NCBI GenBank assembly: GCA_003184365.1
Contig: NKYR01000098.1
Coordinates: forward strand, 57,623 to 121,622
Source: Evernia prunastri
Taxonomy: Eukaryota > Ascomycota > Lecanoromycetes > Lecanorales > Parmeliaceae
DNA: 64,000 bases
Direction: 5' to 3'
Shown here: piece after piece, positions 21,407 to 32,011 of the stretch
Layout of the letters: each line of letters starts with the position of its first letter
Position numbering within the stretch: the stretch's first letter is position 1
Made by a program: the position numbers and the translations under genes
The notes under the pieces: model-generated
The model's input: the letters and a program-made list of their open reading frames with translations, nothing else
The model's database searches: none
What the model was told of the DNA's origin: nothing

Positions 21407-21659
21407 GTCTGTATGAGGATTGAGAAAAAGAAAGCAAAAGACCTACTTGGGACAAGGGATCATTTTAGCAAGTCGCTGGTGCGGGTGTTGCCGCTCTAGC
21501 GCACCACAATGCCGACCTCGGTTACTCCGTATCAAAGTAGGCAACCGTTCGATCTTTGGCAGAAGTCCTGGTATTCAGGACCAAGTCTTCCAGTCCCTTT
21601 TCCCACGTCCTTGACCTCATTCTCAACCCCGTTCTTTAGGGCATATATTCTTCTTTGAA

Positions 21660-22766
21660 ATGGATACCATGTCATCTTTACTTGATCTGCTATGGGCGTA
21701 TCCAATACTAGAGAATCTCGTTGCTGTCTTACCACTTGGTGATCTGTTCAACCTGTCGAAAACGAACTCGGTATTTCGGGCGATTCTGCATGGATTTCCC
21801 ATCAGGTCCGTCAAAGAGCCGTCTTTACCTACAGAACTGCGTCCATTTCTGTCCATCGGAAGGCACAATACCCTTCAGTGGAAGAACTTGAAAGCCAAAA
21901 GTCCGCTATGTTGCTCAGAACCCCAGCATACTAGAGGTGCCAAGATCAAGGGATGTCTAATGTGTTCCATGCCTGTCTGTGAGGCTTGTGTTATCAAAGC
22001 TTCGTTCGGAAAGCGTGACGAGAACACATTCCCAAATCGGACGCGCTCACTCTGTGTCGAATGCTTCGACTCTGGGAATTCTCACCAAGAAATTTCGTTG
22101 AAAGATGGACAGAAGACTGTTCTAACTCCCTATCTTATGCGTACAGAATGTGTCTGTACAGCCAAAGATGGACACTTATGCTTGAGGTGCAAGACTAAGC
22201 AGAACTCAAGCCTCGGCACTAGAGACAAATGCTACGGCATGCGCTGTTTAAAATCCAAAGCGGATGGCTTTGGAGGGCGGGTCTGTCTCTGGTGTGGCTT
22301 GTCATTACCGCGTGAGCGTAGCAGAGCAGAATCAAGACGCGATTACGATGTGAGACATCTACTTGCACGCACGCACTCTTCATATGATCAAACTTCACCG
22401 GCGGACGCCGAAGAACGCGTCATTGACCCTGCTGAACCGGAGGCTGTCTGGGCTTCCCGTTCAGAGAGGACGACGCCACCGAAGAAAGCAAAAGCCGTTG
22501 CTTATGACCGCTTCGAAGCCGAGAGAAGACGGGAACTTGAAGTGATTTCGGAGAGAAGACGATTTACAGCTTCTGCTTTGGAGGAGGAGAGGTGGCGTAG
22601 ATCCGAGGCTTCACGTGGCTCTGGCCCCATATGTCGTGCTTCTCCACCAACAAGGGCTTCCTTCATTCGTTCGGACTCAACAGCATCGACCCTTGCTCCA
22701 GAAGACGGCTCACCTCTGCCAAGCTACGACTCTTCGATTCTACAGTCATCGCAACGAAGGTCGTGA
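21660..22766 (+). CDS. F-box-like, cysteine-rich protein of unknown function
   Basis: A 368-residue single-exon protein. Residues 5-50 (ILENLVAVLPLGDLFNLSKT, then VFRAIL) have the leucine pattern of an F-box, which would recruit Skp1 and a cullin ligase. Residues of about 85-220 contain many Cys pairs (CLMCSMPVCEACV, SLCVECF, ECVCTAKDGHLCLRC, CLWCG) that look like zinc ligands. The C-terminal third is charged and coiled-coil-like (FEAERRRELEVISERRR), then serine-rich. Such F-box plus Cys-rich architectures are common in Pezizomycotina. The F-box call is by pattern only. It is divergent from the CHORD gene, 254 bp apart. Confidence 0.72.
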   Translation: MDTMSSLLDLLWAYPILENLVAVLPLGDLFNLSKTNSVFRAILHGFPIRSVKEPSLPTELRPFLSIGRHNTLQWKNLKAKSPLCCSEPQHTRGAKIKGCLMCSMPVCEACVIKASFGKRDENTFPNRTRSLCVECFDSGNSHQEISLKDGQKTVLTPYLMRTECVCTAKDGHLCLRCKTKQNSSLGTRDKCYGMRCLKSKADGFGGRVCLWCGLSLPRERSRAESRRDYDVRHLLARTHSSYDQTSPADAEERVIDPAEPEAVWASRSERTTPPKKAKAVAYDRFEAERRRELEVISERRRFTASALEEERWRRSEASRGSGPICRASPPTRASFIRSDSTASTLAPEDGSPLPSYDSSILQSSQRRS

Positions 22767-23316
22767 AGAGACTACGATGAACTCAGTTTGGGTCAAGGTA
22801 ACGAACAGGTTGAGCGATACAATCGACGTATCTTCGCGAAAGGTTTTTGCAAAAAGGATTATTCTTTGATGTTACGTCTTAAGTAGGGAGATTGACCATC
22901 GAATGCAATGCTCAGCATAATCGTACACTTTATTCAAGGTCTTTAGCCCACTGAATATCCTATGGTAGACTCTATTGCAGTCACTACTACGAGATCATGC
23001 AATTGGAATTGTTAGAATCTTGTGGACTGATCTTGGCTTCGCTCTGAGAGCTACTAGACGACATATCGTGCAAGACGGGATGTGTTTGTCTCCGGGACCA
23101 GGACAGTGAGATGGGATCATGCCTTACATTACATCTTATTTGGGGATGCGTTTTATCTAATCTAATCCAATATCTTATCAAATGCGGGGTCCCGAGGTCC
23201 CTTAAACTACATACTCTCCATCTACCTCCGTACTCCAAATTGTATCCATATTCACTGCTCCTGCCGGCACGTAAAGAAAGTCTCGCGGAATATATAGTGC
23301 AAGAAGTCTCAAAACA
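22767..23316. other. intergenic, no gene recognised
   Basis: About 550 bp between the F-box-like gene and the aldolase. An AT-rich stretch at 23140-23190 precedes the aldolase start. No other signal is seen. Confidence 0.4.
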
Positions 23317-24691
23317 ATGCAGGCAGCAAATAGGCTTAAAAATGCGCTCCAAGCGGGCTCTGGTCTGACCTTCGGAGCGTATGTTTGCGTACTTGATGCC
23401 GTCGGCCTGCGTGCTGATGGATATTCAGCTGGCAAATGCTGCCCGGCAGCAATCTGGCAAGGACCATAGCACATTGTGGTTTTGACTGGGTCCTGGTAGA
23501 CACGGAACATGGAAATATTGATGGTAACACAATCGTTGGCTCAGGTCACACAGAGCAATACCGGTGCTAGGTGGACACTGACACCCAGTAGACAGCGCCA
23601 TGCATGCAGCCGTCGCAGCCATTGCCGGGTGTGGGGTCAGCCCCATTGTCAGGATAGCAGCCAACGAAAGCTGGATGGTCAAGCGTGAGGACCAATGGTA
23701 GCAGTGCAATGGTAGTCTCCGCTAACTATCCTGAAGGTGCGCTGGATTCCGGAGGTAGGCATTCCACTAGAATAGAGCATAGCGGTTCAAAAGGGTTCCT
23801 GCTAATGACAGTCGCAGCTCATGGTATCATTGTACCCCTCTTGTACACAGCAGACGACGCCGTCAAAATTGTCCAAGCAGCAAAATTTCCGCCAACAGGT
23901 GCTAGAGGATTTGGATCACCTTTCGCCCAAGAAAGATTTGGGTTACAGACCCAAGCAGAGGTCTGTATTCCTATGAAGTCGCCTATCCCTACCTCTTCCC
24001 ACGATCTGAGCCACATACTTATTTCCGGGAACAAAAGCCGTAATGCCCCGTCAAGCTGCCTCATTGCTCAAGCTGTACCTAAGGAGGAAAACTAACTCCG
24101 AAACATTCATAGTACCTGCAGCAGGCAAACGATTCGTTGGTGACCATTGTGCAGATAGAAACAAAAGAAGCCTTAGAAAACGTATGCGAAAGGGTCTCGT
24201 TCTCCGCTGTGTAGCGCTTATGGCTCCTTTTAGGTCGATGCTATAGCAAAAGTTCCAGGCATCGACGTATTGTTTGTGGGCCCCTTCGATTTGGGAAACA
24301 ATATTGGGCATTCCATTGACAACGGCACAATGCATGACGAGCTGAAAGAGGCCATTGCCAAGATCCAGCAAGCAGCGAAGGAGAACAAGAAGAGCAGTGG
24401 CATATACTCTACTTCGGGAGATCAAGCTCGTGAGTTCGCTGACCAAGGTTTCAACATGGTAAGTTCTTCGGCCGTCACTGTCAGCACATATTGCAGGAGT
24501 ACAGAGACCAGGCATTATTCATTTGCTAACGCTTCATCCAGGTGTCAGTGATGACGGATATGGTTGCACTGCCGGCACACATGACTTCTGCACTGACGAC
24601 TGCCAGAGGCTCGTATGTTCATTCAGCACTGAATATGGGCAAGGGGGCAATGTCAGGGCTCGCAAAGATGACAGGGTCACGTGAACGATAG
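23317..24691 (+). CDS. HpcH/HpaI aldolase family protein (class II, 2-keto-acid aldolase fold)
   Basis: The family performs metal-dependent aldol cleavage of 2-keto-3-deoxy or 4-hydroxy-2-oxo acids; the fungal substrate is unknown. In genomic sequence it looks broken, but eight exons give a clean 284-residue protein: 23317-23378, 23429-23523, 23592-23684, 23737-23754, 23818-23960, 24113-24181, 24234-24458 and 24542-24691. All joins are GT-AG and in phase. Signatures are CGFDWVLVDTEHGNID (metal-binding Glu), AHGIIVPLLYT, RGFGSPF, VQIETKEALENVD, VPGIDVLFVGPFDLGNN and a C-terminal MTDMVALP segment. Exon 4 has only 18 nt. Intron 5 is 152 nt, long for this gene. It converges on the glutaredoxin-like gene with only 70 bp between stop codons. 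Confidence 0.92.
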
Positions 24692-24761
24692 CCTTGTTCC
24701 ATTTGGGCATGGGCATAGGCGCTGTCTTTATTTGTCCTATGTTGCGGAGAAAACAATGAAT

Positions 24762-25099
24762 CTATTGTCTTTCGGCCTCGTCCAAGACCTGTTCCACTTG
24801 CCTCTCGTCAAAGCGATGCATTAGTTTGCGAACCTCTCTTTTTCCCTTCTGAAGCCTTTGAACATGGAGCTATGGCCTTAATTTTAGCTGCGCTTGGTCG
24901 ATGAGAGGAATGGAGTTCTCACAACAGGGACATCGAGGTCGTAGAGAAGTCTCCACTTCTGTTGATCAGAGGCCATCACATCCACTTGGTGGTACTCAAA
25001 GCTCCTCTTCTTGGCTGATTTTTGGATCACAGTCTTCGCATTTTCGCAAAGTGAGCAATTTGCTCGGGTGAAGAGAGTAATAAGGAGCATTGATCGCAT
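24762..25099 (-). CDS. glutaredoxin-like protein (DUF836 type)
   Basis: A small thioredoxin-fold protein of 94 residues. Exons 24923-25099 and 24762-24869 join in phase 0 at DVPV-LHVQRL, leaving the cis-Pro region (VPV) that follows the first part of the fold. The first strand LLITLFTRANCSLCENA carries a CxxC pair (C15, C18) like the glutaredoxin-like DUF836 proteins such as yeast YDR286C and human C5orf63. The redox partner and localisation are unknown. The start at 25099 is the first in-frame ATG; a second Met at position 4 is an alternative. Its 3' end overlaps no other gene but lies 70 bp from the aldolase stop. Confidence 0.88.
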
Positions 25100-25209
25100 G
25101 AAGATGGTTGACAGAAAAATAACGTGCTTGATCGGTCAACGAGATTGACTTTGTCTCCATTAGCTTTCGACCCCCTGCTTAGACCGTGACTTTAATTTTT
25201 AGCTGCATA

Positions 25210-26080
25210 GTGAGTCGGTCCCCGCAGGGGGTCTGCACCAAAAACCCCCTGTTTCTTGTATTCTATTCTAAATATGCCAAGCCTACAGCGAAAATCGACT
25301 GCCCTAGTTAGAATACTGAAATTTATAGTAATATTCGGAAGATGGCCCAAGTTTGGCTATCGGGTCCGGGTCCGGGTCCGGATCCGAAAAGTCTTGGCAT
25401 GTTTAGGACTTTTGATCAAGTGCTCCCCCCCTTTCTATCATTGATAATTCGATTTGAATGCCGTGTTTGGAGGGTCTCGGACGCTGAGAGATAGGAAATC
25501 TAGCGCCGAGACCCGTTGCCGGAAAGAGGTAACCCGTTGGTTAGGTCATTTAGATAGGGAACGTAATAGGTCTGGTGTCAACTGTCCTCGAAGGTTAGTA
25601 AGGTATACAACGCGGGATATTGCCGTAGGGAGTTAGATTTTGTTACTAACGAATTCGCTATATAATTCTACGCGTCGTAGTATATATTTCTAAGTGGTTT
25701 TGATGAGAATTGATGGATCTGTGATTGATTCAAAAATTTGTTGACACGAAGCTCGTTTTGGATAAAAACGGGGTTTCTGGAGCAGGCGTCCTACNTTAGT
25801 AAGGTATACAACGCGGGGTATTGCCGTAGGGAGTTAGATTTTGTTACTAACGAATTCGCTATATAATTCTACGCGTCGTAGTATATATTTCTAAGTGGTT
25901 TTGATGAGAATTGATGGATCTGTGATTGATTCAAAAATTTGTTGACACGAAGCTCGTTTTGGATAAAAACGGGGTTTCTGGAGCAGGCGTCCTACAACAA
26001 AAGTCCGCGAAGCGATCTAGACTTTTTTGAGCTTAGTTCCAGCGCTAACTTGTTAGCCTTTGGGACTAAGGTAGGACGCC
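25210..26080. repeat. composite repeat region with an N-joined 200-bp duplication
   Basis: AT-rich DNA without a supportable gene. It contains a short hairpin (CAGGGGGT at 25225-25232 with its complement at 25244-25251), a hexamer tandem of gggtcc at 25357-25381, and a 200-bp block at 25595-25794 repeated at 25796-25995 around a single N (25795), differing by at least one base. At the right end, GGCGTCCTAC (25986-25995) and its complement (26071-26080) bound a 95-bp segment. It probably includes relics of one or more transposons of unknown class. Confidence 0.6.
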
Positions 26081-26497
26081 GGCGCGAAGGAGGCAATCAA
26101 TGTTCATTGTGTTAATTCAAGGGCAGCAAAAATTCTAACCCTAATTCCGGAAGACGACGGGACCTCGAATCTCTCCAGGCATTTCTCTCCAGCATTTCAA
26201 TCCATTCCCTCATTCTGAGGCATTCTTGCAGCCACTACCTGATTGCTTTGGATGTTGAAGACTAGAATCATTTCTGATACTCCGTACGACTTGAATTAGT
26301 CTTAACCCACGCCCCCACGGTCCCACACAGCACGTTAAGCAGGGACGGAATATTGTTGATCCGAGTGATCCCGAGTTCGCGCTAAAGTACGTACCCATCT
26401 ACCCTCGTACCTTACCTGCTCTCTGGTCAGAAAATTTTTCATAGCACGATCTACCTCGAGATCATTTCTGACATCCGGTATCAACCATCCAGTCCGT

Positions 26498-27268
26498 ATG
26501 GGACCTGGCTTTTCGACATGTCAGGTAGCCTCTACGAACCCTCTCGCGACGTTGGTCTTCTTCCTGGGTCTTTCCCAATTCCCTTGCCCACCATCCGCTA
26601 ACTACCCCACTCCTCTCGTTGTAATAGCTCTCCGCAATCTCCGCTCAAGAATCCGCTCTCCTTTTCCCAACCTTTACCGTACGTTCTCTTTCCTCTTACC
26701 GAGCCATCCTTACCTCGTAACCTAGTACCTTGGCTTTGAATCTCACACATTTTGCGCAAACATGAAGTCAACAACAGATTTTGCCGCACGAAATGTCTTT
26801 ATTCTGTCTTCGAACAGGTGCGCTAAATGGGCACTCTTTTAGTCCGATACCGCCTATAAGCTGGGCACTCATCTCTATGCCAAGTTGCGCGCTATCTCCT
26901 CCACGCCATGCGTTATTGATATATCACTTGCCAACCCAGCACAGCTTCTATTCCACGCTTGCACCCGCTCAGGTACTACTCCGGACAACGACATTTGGAT
27001 TTCTAGAAAACGAGCTACAGTACTTAGATGGGGCTGTTCAAGCTGGTATATGAGTAATAAGTTCGCTGGAGATGAGAAGCAGTTTGCGGGGAAATACTCG
27101 CTGGGCCAGAGAGCAGGAGAGTATGCTATTCACGGCGGTGGCGCACCCGTAAGGGCAAAAGGAGTAGAAGGCGTCGTGGCAGTGTGTGTGGTCAGTGGGC
27201 TGAAGCAGCACGAAGATCATGGAGTCGTGATCGAAGCGATGGAAGCATGCATCAAGGAGATTGTGTAG
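26498..27268 (+). CDS. UPF0303 family protein (yeast YBR137W-like)
   Basis: UPF0303 proteins share a GlcG/heme-degrading-like fold; yeast YBR137W has been linked to tail-anchored protein delivery, but the molecular role is unclear. The main exon 26843-27268 holds the family motifs CVIDISLANPAQLLFHAC, TTPDNDIWISRKRATVLRWG, SSWYMSNKF, EYAIHGGGAPV and VVSGLKQHEDHGVV. It is preceded by 26628-26678 (SALLFPTFT joining SDTAYKLG in phase 0 through a 164-nt intron). The first exon 26498-26524 is tentative: it starts at an ATG and joins in phase 0 through a 103-nt intron with a GCTAAC branch site, giving 167 residues. The two 3' exons are firm; the N-terminus is not. Confidence 0.85.
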
Positions 27269-27838
27269 AAGGCTTTTTATGCTCCCTACTCTGACTGCTA
27301 AAAGCGAAGGAAATATCGAGAAGGACGCAGTCAAATAGTCACGAAAACTGCAGGATCTGTATCAATCCTCACTCAATCCGCAATAGCAAGCATTGTAATC
27401 ATGGTAGAGTAAACAGTGGCTGGAGTGGTGGTTGTGAAGCTATTTAAGAAGCTTCAATTTTTGATTTTCGATCGGGGGTGCTTGCGGCAACATTTTAGTT
27501 TCCCAAGACTTTTGCATAAGGTAGAGCAAGGTACCACCATACGGAGGTAGCTATGGGTAATTCGTTTTAAGTCAGCCTGCTAGTGGCCTGGTGACAACGT
27601 ATTGTCTTCACCTCCCGTATTCTTACTCCTTCAGAGTATTGTCTGATACAGTTCTAACCATACTGGATCTCAAGTAGCAAATGATATAAATACGGTTTTC
27701 ATTGACAAAAAGCATGTCTATACCGCTGGAGTACAGAGACAATGAGAAAACCATTGTCTCGAATCAGGTTTGGCCCATAAGGTAGCGTCAAGAACAGAGA
27801 GAATGGAAACATGATTATCAAGAGGCTAGCGAGCCAGG
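27269..27838. other. intergenic, no gene recognised
   Basis: 570 bp between the UPF0303 stop and the dead prolidase. A tttaagaagcttcaattttt stretch near 27440 is AT-rich. No gene, repeat or RNA is recognised. Confidence 0.4.
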
Positions 27839-27839
27839 A

Positions 27840-28960
27840 TCATCGGCTTCCAATTGAAATCGGCATTCCCTGAATGACGTCCAGCATCTCCTTACTCCGG
27901 GGCGTCAATGTCAGAATCTCACAGCGATTTTTGGTTATCAATACATTATCTTCGAATCTAACTCCTCTAACATGCATGTATCGTTCTAGTACCTCCTCAT
28001 CGACAAATTTCGACATTCCTGGGTTCGGTAGATACACGGTTTCTAGGGCGTAACGGGGAGCATCTGCGGTTCCAGATCAGCTTCTCGCGATCTCTCGGCC
28101 ATCTTCAAACATACAGCTTCCAGGCTCGACTGTGATGACAATTCCTGGCTCCAGGAGTGCTGCATTTAAGGATCATTTCTCGAATCTGCGGGGAATCAAA
28201 GATCTGATTTACGCTAACATCTTGAACATCAAGATGGTGACCCAGACCGTATGGGACGAAAGCCTTGCTGACCCCAGACCTGAGTAACTCCTCGGCCGAA
28301 TCTTTGAGACCTACTACCGCTATCCTATATGCAAGGTAAAATGTATCCAAGTATCGGACTGCGGGCCATAGCATTACAATGCATACGTCTCAGCGACTTC
28401 CTAGCTCAGCCATCCGATTTGCTACAAGCAGGAGGGTGCGACTGAATGCGGACTTTGGGATCAGCACTGCCAGTTCAAGGGGAAAGATCGAATCTCAGAT
28501 ACGTCTGGAAATTGAAGATTGAGTTTAATTTTATGTCGCTCAGATAGCATTTCCATTCGCATCCTGCAATGAGATATAGCAGACTCTTGCACTCGAAACT
28601 TTGCTTGTTATCTGCATGGTGCAGAATGGAGGCAGTTGTCCTCGAGGCAACGATGGGCGGATATGCTTGCGCCATGAGCTATGCTCACGTCCATTTAGAG
28701 AGCATGATCTTCAGGCATATGAATGTAGCGAATATTGGGCTATAATCAGTATGAAGCATGACCGTACGCGAAACCAGTGAAGATGCTTTGATTGCTCTAT
28801 GTGTGAGATCGATCTCATTACGACCCTTGATAACACGAGAAGCATTGAGAGCAGGCAGTAATGAACTCATGTCATACTTTGGCTTGGAGGAGTCTGGGAG
28901 GAACCTTTCATATTCTGGATCTCATGAAGCACGTAGAGTAGACCTAATTCTGACATCTTG
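27840..28960 (-). pseudogene. M24 metallopeptidase (prolidase, Xaa-Pro dipeptidase) relic
   Basis: Read on the minus strand, successive fragments match the order of a fungal prolidase: LLPALNASRVIKGRNEIDL (about 28800-28870), QAYPPIVAS and LIAGCEWKCYLSDI (about 28530-28675), then KAFVPYGLGHHLDVQDVSV (about 28190-28270) and, at the C-terminus, MSKFVDEEVLERYMHVRGV then RFEDNVLITKN (27880-28015). These correspond to the metal-binding Asp, His and Glu regions of M24 peptidases. Stop codons and frame changes separate the fragments, and the segment between 28375 and 28475 no longer translates. The HHxGLxxHD motif has lost its usual GLEVH part. I could not find a splicing pattern that rescues it. 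The N-terminal third is not recognisable. Confidence 0.78.
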
Positions 28961-30187
28961 CGAGAAGCCAATGCGCAATATCAGTAGGCATAGAAATTGT
29001 AAATGTGACGATATCCAAGTCCTATCTTAATCAGACCCCGCTAGCACCAAGATACTAAGTATGGGGACGAAGGAAAAAATATCTGCACCTACTTGGCATA
29101 TATACTGCCATCTCCCCTCCACACTACACTCGCTTCCTCACTACCTCACCTCACCTTACCAACCTACCTACCTGAGTAAGGCACTTTACCTTAGGTAAGG
29201 TGCTGATATTCCGGATTCCCTTGTTCATGCTCTCCCGTGCTAGCTGAATTATATTAACAAACAAACATCCTGTCAACTGATGGTTGGCTTCCTCCATAAT
29301 GGAAGCTCTGTCAAACCAGATAACACCTTTAATAGCTATCGAAGCAATGTACAAGGTCGAAAGGTCTTGCGTGGATATCATAAGACATGTAGCAACCAGG
29401 CTCTTTGAACACACTCAGATGAAAAGGATACCTATTCGTTTGTCGACAAAACGTTCTAGCAGTACAGGCAAGACTCATAAGCGTCTTCCCTCACCGAATT
29501 TGGCGAAAGGGACAAGTCATGTCGCTATCTTCGATAAATAGCTTGGGTTGACTTGGGATTGCGTGGCACAAGAACGGTAAGTCTCCTATTTCGAAGGGCA
29601 CTGAACGGCGGAGTACCTAGCCGAGGGATATACTAGGCTATCGTACGTATAGAGCCGGCCCTTGTTTTATCAGAACATCATCTGGGAAATCGAACCGTCT
29701 GCAGGAGTGTTGTTGAAGACGGAAGACATATGCAAATGTCTTATGAAGCTCCGAAAGAAATGTTGATGGAAGATGGAATCAAAACGAAAGTACAATATAT
29801 GCCGTACTCTTCATAACTCCCAAGTGTTGAGGGTATCCTGAGCATGGAGTTTCGCTTCGTTCACGTCAACATCTCCTTGTCGTCAGATTTCAACGTGACC
29901 GTGGGCGGCTTCGCTGGAATTGCTGCAATTAAAAGGTTGATTTTTTGCTGTTTCTCTCTGCCATTCTCTCACCAGAAAAAAGCTTACGGTACGATGCTAT
30001 CGAACGGTTCGGAACGGTCTATTCGAGCGCTTTTTCAAGGTACACTCGTACTGGTACTCTAGTAATAGTTGGCATGATTGGCTCAAGATGAATTCGAGTA
30101 GTACAGTAATAATAACTTTATCAATGACTTAAAAAAAGAAAAAAGTACTCTACGGTCGACCAAGACACCCAAGACCCCCGCCCAGCG
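28961..30187. other. intergenic with short palindrome, no gene recognised
   Basis: 1.2 kb upstream of the SSH4-like gene. At 29181-29203 gcactttacc and ggtaaggtgc form an imperfect palindrome, one of several related TACCTTA/TAAGGTA stretches in the window. Open frames of up to 85 codons show no domain. The last 100 bp before 30188 are A-rich and may be the core promoter. Confidence 0.45.
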
Positions 30188-32011
30188 ATGGACCCCTCGG
30201 CCGCAGCACACGACTCGTACGTATGTAGCACATCTATCGCATCGCATCGCATCGCAGCCTCTCGGTACCTACCACCACTTTCGCCACCTCTACCTTTAAT
30301 ACATCAAAAAGTACTTCTTCTTTGCCTGACTTCTTTCTCCAGGCTCACTCTTCCTCATGGTTCTAGAGCATGGGCTAGAGAAATGATGGAAGAAGAGATT
30401 GCGCTCTCCCCTACCATAGTTTCAACGTCATTCTACCAAGATCATTCTACTCCCTCACCCACTGACCACAGATCTCCATGGCGGGGATCTCCTCATGACA
30501 CCACAAATATTGTCATAAATATCAGTAGCAACGATGGCTCGACAGGCAAAGGCATTCTCATTGGCATGCTCTCCGCTTTCGGCTCAGCTGCCTTCGTTGT
30601 ACTCGTCTTTGCCATCTTCTATTTCTTCCGGTACACCAGCCGAGGACGCATCTTCCTAGACCGCATAACAAGACCGGGCGAATATGATGACGAACAGGCG
30701 CTGGCGAGAGAGGAGGCCGATGCTTTGGAGGACATGGATGATCTGCAACGAGTGGAGTATCTTAGAGCAAAAGGTATGCTGTATCCCGTCATGCCATAAG
30801 AGTTTCCTACTTCTCTTACTGATGCTCTCATCATAGCGTTCATCCAAGCCAATCCGCCCGAGACTTTGCCCACAGACATTTCACTTTCACAATTCCTTGC
30901 AATACAGGAGAAGGGCGTCTCCGCATGGGAATTTGAGCCCGAGCTCGAGATAGCCAACTGCTTTGTCGAGGGGCGCACAGAGATCGAATTCTTTGATTCT
31001 GAATGCAGTGTCCAAAGCAATCTGCCCATACCGAAGCAGAATGAGGTCTATTATTGGGAGGCCAAAATATACGACAAGCCTGATTCCTCTCTGATCAGCA
31101 TTGGCGTATCGACAAAACCATATCCCCTTTTCAGACTGCCAGGTATGTGTATACGGGTCTAATATGTCGAAGACATTGGACTAAGATGTTCAGGCTGGCA
31201 CAAGTCCTCAATAGCCTACACCTCAACCGGCCAACGGCGCTACAACCAGCCCTTCACACCAACAAACTATGGTCCAGAGTATGTGCAAGGTGATGTTATA
31301 GGTGTCGGCTATCGACCTCGAACTGGAAGCGTCTTTTTCACACGGAACGGCAAGAAACTAGACGATGTTGCTCATGGTCTGAAGACACAAAACTTTTTCC
31401 CGACGGTTGGCGCAAATGGTCCCTGCACTGTGCATGTCAATTTTGGTCAAAGCGGGTTTGTCTTCATTGAAGCGAATGTGAAGAAATGGGGCCTAGCTCC
31501 AATGACAGGTAGCCTTGCGCCCCCACCACCCTACGGCAGTGAGCAAGGCAGTATACTGCTGGAAGCTGGAAGAGACGGCACGAGGCAGAGCCAGCCAGTT
31601 TACGGGCATGGGAGATCGCGGAGTGGAAACATAAGGATGGCTCCGCCCATGAGTCCCGGTCCACAACGGTCGCCAACAGAAATTTCACTCGCGCAACTGG
31701 CACACATACCATCAACCGAGGATGTAGGTGAAGGGACTAGTAGAAGCGCTGAGCGAGCAGACGGAGCATGGAACCAGCAAGTTACTACCCATGATCCGCA
31801 AGATTTCTCGGCGCCGCCACCCGAGTACACGAGCCCTGAAGGTTCTCTAGAGAATAGTCGAAGAAGCAGCGAGGGTAGCGATGATGGTTACAGTGAGGAG
31901 AGAGCTCTCATACGGCCTCAATCACCGAGGCCACCCATACCTAGCTACGATGCGGCCGTGGCAGGTGATCCCCGGTCAGGACATGAATATGATACCCAGC
32001 ATGGTGCATAA
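30188..32011 (+). CDS. SSH4: SSH4-like SPRY-domain ubiquitin-ligase adaptor
   Basis: Ssh4 and Ear1 are single-pass endosome/vacuole membrane proteins that recruit the Rsp5 ubiquitin ligase to cargo for multivesicular body sorting. Proposed exons 30188-30216, 30343-30773, 30837-31142 and 31194-32011 give 527 residues. A membrane helix (about ILIGMLSAFGSAAFVVLVF) is followed by the SPRY domain, including FFDSECSVQSNLPI, YYWEAKIYDKP, SIGVSTKPYP, GDVIGVGYRPRTGSVFFTRN and VGANGPCTVHVNFGQSGF. The C-terminal tail has two PPxY motifs, PPPPYG and APPPEYTSP, the expected WW-domain ligands. The first intron (126 nt, donor GTACGT) has no stop and is a multiple of three, so the N-terminus could also read through; it contains an ATCGC tandem. 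Confidence 0.9.

Noticed and set aside
23317..24691. First reading of the aldolase locus as a pseudogene with many stops
   Set aside because: Eight exons with GT-AG borders and correct phases restore the complete family sequence.
25357..25381. gggtcc hexamer repeats as telomere-like sequence or part of a CRISPR-like array
   Set aside because: Only about four units, not TTAGGG-like, with no spacers; an ordinary short tandem.
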